From Candidatus Hydrothermarchaeota archaeon (GTDB lineage Archaea; Hydrothermarchaeota; Hydrothermarchaeia; Hydrothermarchaeales; WAQR01), in NCBI GenBank assembly GCA_015520145.1, contig WAQR01000160.1:1-6400 (forward strand): DNA of 6,400 nt, given 5' to 3'. The notes beneath the pieces were generated by a model. That model did not search any database. It had not been told where the DNA came from and saw only the letters and a list, made by a program, of their open reading frames with translations. Shown in pieces: positions 4,004 through 6,400 of this stretch (within the stretch, counting starts at the first letter, position 1; every line of letters begins with the position of its first letter). A program made the position numbers and the translations under genes.

Positions 4004-5317
4004 TTATGGCGTAAGCCTCTTCCTATCCCTCGGGAACAGCACCGCCTCGCGTACATTCGGCAGATCCAGCAGGGTCATAATAAACCTCTCGATACCAAGC
4101 CCGAACCCGCCATGCGGCGGGATGCCGTACTTAAACGCCTCGAGATACGAGCCGAAATTATCAGGATTGAGTCCCTTCTTCTTTATCCTCTCCACCAGAA
4201 GGTCGTACTGATGGATCCTCTGCGAGCCGGAGATAATCTCCCTGCCCTTAATCTCGAGATCGAACGAATTCGAATAAACAGGATCCTCATCTGGCATAGT
4301 ATAAAACGGTTTTATCCTCAAAGGATACTTAACAACGAAATACAGCTCCTCACCCCTCTCCTTCATAATCTCACCAAGCTTTTTCTCAGCCTCTGTCGTC
4401 AAATCCTCTCCATGCGGGACCTTTAGCCCTGCCTCATCTATCATCTTCACTGCATCATCATACCTGACCCTGGTAAACGGCAGCCTCGGCTCATTTAACT
4501 CCCTGCCCAGGATTTCAAGCTGTTTTCCGCACCTCTCCCTCACAGCATTTATCATACCAGCAACAAGATTCTCAATAACCACCAGGACATCACCCTCATC
4601 CTCAATAAACGCCATCTCGCAATCCACTGCCGTCACCTCATTCAGATGCCAGATAGTATCGTGCTCCTCTGCCCTGAAATAGGTCGCAATCTCATAAACC
4701 CTATCAAAACCCGTACCCATAAGCATCTGCTTATAGAGTTGCGGGGACTGCGCCAAAAACGCCTCCTTCTCGAAATATGCCACAGGGAAAAGGTCTGTCC
4801 CGCCCTCAGACGACGTGGATATGATCCTCGGCGTCTGGACCTCCACAAACTTTTCCGACCTCAGATACTCCCTGGCAGCCTCAATGGCCGTATCCCGTAT
4901 CTTGAATATCGCAGCCACCTCACCCCGCCTCAAATCAATCACCCTGTTATCAAGCCTGGTATCAAGATTTGCCTCCACCTTCCCGGTAGGATCCAGCGGC
5001 AGAGGCGTCGCAGCAGGGCTTAGCACCTCTATCCCATCAGGTATTATCTCATAGCCGTTTGGCGCCTTATCTTCCTTTTGCACTGTCCCGGTCACCCTTA
5101 TAACACTCTCCTTTGTAAGACCGCGTGCAGTCTCGAACACCTCCGGCACTACGAACTTTTTTGGGAGTGTGACCTGCACAATACCCTCTCTATCACGCAG
5201 CACCACAAACAGCAGTCCACCAAGTTTCCTCTTATCATGTACCCAGCCTGCAACAGTGACCTTTAATCCGTCCATCTCGGGCGTTATTTCATCAGAATAT
5301 CTTCTATCCATCATCAT
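4004..5317 (-). CDS. aspS: Aspartyl-tRNA synthetase, archaeal type, probably non-discriminating
   Basis: A full-length 437-residue class II synthetase. An N-terminal OB-fold anticodon-binding domain (about 18-100, VTVAGWVHDKRKLGG) is followed by the catalytic domain. Visible elements are motif 1 (about 139-164), the flipping loop TSSEGGTDLFPV (168-179), AQSPQLYKQ (189-197), motif 2 FRAEEHDT (214-221) with R215, SGSQRIHQYD (363-372), and motif 3 GFGLGIERF (404-412) with R411. H27 and P86 stand where the discriminating Thermococcus enzyme has W26 and K85. His/Pro there is the known mark of enzymes that also charge tRNA(Asn). W223 replaces the usual Arg of the TxRHLNE segment. Three consecutive ATGs (5317, 5314, 5311) could start it; GGTGA at 5322-5326 spaces best to the second or third. 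It overlaps in function with hisD translation, whose stop is 8 nt upstream. Confidence 0.95.
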   Translation of the reverse strand: MMMDRRYSDEITPEMDGLKVTVAGWVHDKRKLGGLLFVVLRDREGIVQVTLPKKFVVPEVFETARGLTKESVIRVTGTVQKEDKAPNGYEIIPDGIEVLSPAATPLPLDPTGKVEANLDTRLDNRVIDLRRGEVAAIFKIRDTAIEAAREYLRSEKFVEVQTPRIISTSSEGGTDLFPVAYFEKEAFLAQSPQLYKQMLMGTGFDRVYEIATYFRAEEHDTIWHLNEVTAVDCEMAFIEDEGDVLVVIENLVAGMINAVRERCGKQLEILGRELNEPRLPFTRVRYDDAVKMIDEAGLKVPHGEDLTTEAEKKLGEIMKERGEELYFVVKYPLRIKPFYTMPDEDPVYSNSFDLEIKGREIISGSQRIHQYDLLVERIKKKGLNPDNFGSYLEAFKYGIPPHGGFGLGIERFIMTLLDLPNVREAVLFPRDRKRLTP

Positions 5318-5325
5318 AATCTCAC

Positions 5326-6400
5326 CTATTCCACCCGTCTTCTTACACTCTCAGCATGTGCATATAAACCTTCTGCCTCAGCAAGGGTTATAATTATCTT
5401 AGACAATCCTTTAAGTGCGTTTCTATCAAACTCCTGCACAGAAATAAATTTAAGGAAATCCAGAACACTTAACCCGGAACATACCCTCGCAAACCCGCCT
5501 GTCGGCAGGACATGATTTGTCCCTGAAGCATAATCGCCGCATGCCACAGGCGTGAAACTCCCGAGGAATACAGAACCTGCATTTTTTATCATCCTCAGAA
5601 CCGTCCCAGGGCTCCTGGTTACAATCTGCAAATGTTCAGGTGCATACTTATTCGAGAACTCAACCGCCCTATCGATACTCTCAACCACTATCACTGCAGC
5701 ATTTTGCTCAATTGCCTCTCTCGCCTCCCTTCTCTCCATCCTCTCAGATTCAATCTCCTTTATGACCCGCGCCCCAATCTCCTTTGATGTTGTAACAAGG
5801 ATGCTCGATGCCATCGGGTCGTGCTCTGCCTGGGCGATCATATCCATGGCAATGAATCCCGGGTCAGCCGTACTGTCGGCAATAATCAACACCTCGCTTG
5901 GACCTGCCGGGCAGTCCACCCCCACACTATCCATCACCAGCCTCTTTGCAGCGGTAACATACACATTCCCAGGGCCAACTATCTTTTCCACCTTCGGAAG
6001 ATTTTTAGTGCCGTAAGCCATAGCTGCTATCGCCTGGGCGCCCCCGATTTTATAGACCTCATCAACACCTGCAACCCTGCATGCTACAAGCACAAGCTCG
6101 TTTGCCCTGCCATCACTCCCTGGCGGAGTCGTGCATATGACCCTGCCGACCCCCGCCACCTTTGCCGGTACAGCCGTCATCAGCACAGTTGACGGATACG
6201 CCGCCCTGCCGCCCGGTACATAGCAGCCCGCAGACCCAACCGGCCTGACCACCTGTCCAAGACTCACCCCCTCCCTTTGAACCGTCCAGCCGTTTCCTAT
6301 CTGGCTGACCTGTTTTTTGTGGAAATCGACTATATTTTTATACGCCATCTCAATAGCGTTAACAACTGTCGGGTCAGCCTGCTCGACTGCGTGTATGAAC
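5326..6400 (-). CDS. hisD: Histidinol dehydrogenase, 5' end missing (runs off right edge)
   Basis: 357 codons of the NAD- and zinc-dependent enzyme that oxidises L-histidinol to L-histidine, the last steps of histidine biosynthesis. The visible frame begins FIHAVEQADP at the window edge and is still open, so the ATG at 6348 is internal. Roughly 70 N-terminal residues are outside. Signatures: VRPVGSAGCYVPGGRAAYPS (substrate/NAD region), GPGNVYVTAAK, DCPAGPSEVL, QAEHDP (zinc-ligand Gln and His), APEHL (catalytic Glu-His pair), CGDYASGTNHVLPTGG (zinc-ligand Asp), and LYAHAESV near the C-terminus (final His ligand, codon 5356-5358). All catalytic residues in the visible part are intact. The stop TAG directly precedes the aspS Shine-Dalgarno, so the two are co-transcribed and likely translationally coupled. 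Confidence 0.96.
   Translation of the reverse strand, partial: FIHAVEQADPTVVNAIEMAYKNIVDFHKKQVSQIGNGWTVQREGVSLGQVVRPVGSAGCYVPGGRAAYPSTVLMTAVPAKVAGVGRVICTTPPGSDGRANELVLVACRVAGVDEVYKIGGAQAIAAMAYGTKNLPKVEKIVGPGNVYVTAAKRLVMDSVGVDCPAGPSEVLIIADSTADPGFIAMDMIAQAEHDPMASSILVTTSKEIGARVIKEIESERMERREAREAIEQNAAVIVVESIDRAVEFSNKYAPEHLQIVTRSPGTVLRMIKNAGSVFLGSFTPVACGDYASGTNHVLPTGGFARVCSGLSVLDFLKFISVQEFDRNALKGLSKIIITLAEAEGLYAHAESVRRRVE

Noticed and set aside
1..6400. tRNA, rRNA or CRISPR array.
   Set aside because: I searched by eye for T-loop-like GGTTCRAATCC patterns on both strands and for regularly spaced repeats and found none. The only tandem repeats are the glycine codons and the two 9-mers.

Overview
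The window looks archaeal. The aspartyl-tRNA synthetase is the short archaeal/eukaryotic type, an STT3/AglB-like oligosaccharyltransferase is present, and AT-rich TATA-like boxes lie upstream of several genes. A mesophilic euryarchaeon is the most natural reading, but the exact lineage cannot be fixed from 6.4 kb. All genes I can support lie on the minus strand.

Layout from left to right. 1-1233: N-terminal two thirds or less of a multi-pass STT3/AglB oligosaccharyltransferase, running off the left edge. 1348-1584: a small secreted glycine-rich protein with a perfect Shine-Dalgarno. 1585-2190: AT-rich DNA with a promoter and at most one weak 39-codon ORF. 2190-2650: a graveyard of fragments. 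It holds two decayed copies, in opposite orientations, of what looks like the C-terminal end of a tyrosine recombinase, arranged around an imperfect palindrome. Next to them is a fragment of the 3' end of trpF (phosphoribosylanthranilate isomerase). 2646-3094: a ParE/RelE-type toxin and its overlapping small antitoxin, with a repeat-bearing promoter. 3181-3299: a second, longer fragment of the trpF 3' end in the same orientation. 3315-3728: a PIN-domain (COG1569-like) nuclease/toxin. 4004-5317: aspS. 5326-6400: hisD, 3' part only.

hisD and aspS are 8 nt apart and form a tight translational unit (histidine biosynthesis plus Asp-tRNA charging). The aspS product carries His and Pro at the two positions known to separate non-discriminating from discriminating archaeal AspRS. 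This predicts Asp-tRNA(Asn) formation followed by amidotransferase conversion.

The accessory block 2190-3830 between the housekeeping operon and the glycosylation/secreted-protein genes is the most interesting part. Two toxin-type modules sit next to duplicated remnants of the trpF 3' end, beside recombinase relics. This looks like a repeatedly used insertion site that has since decayed. No rRNA, tRNA or CRISPR array was seen.
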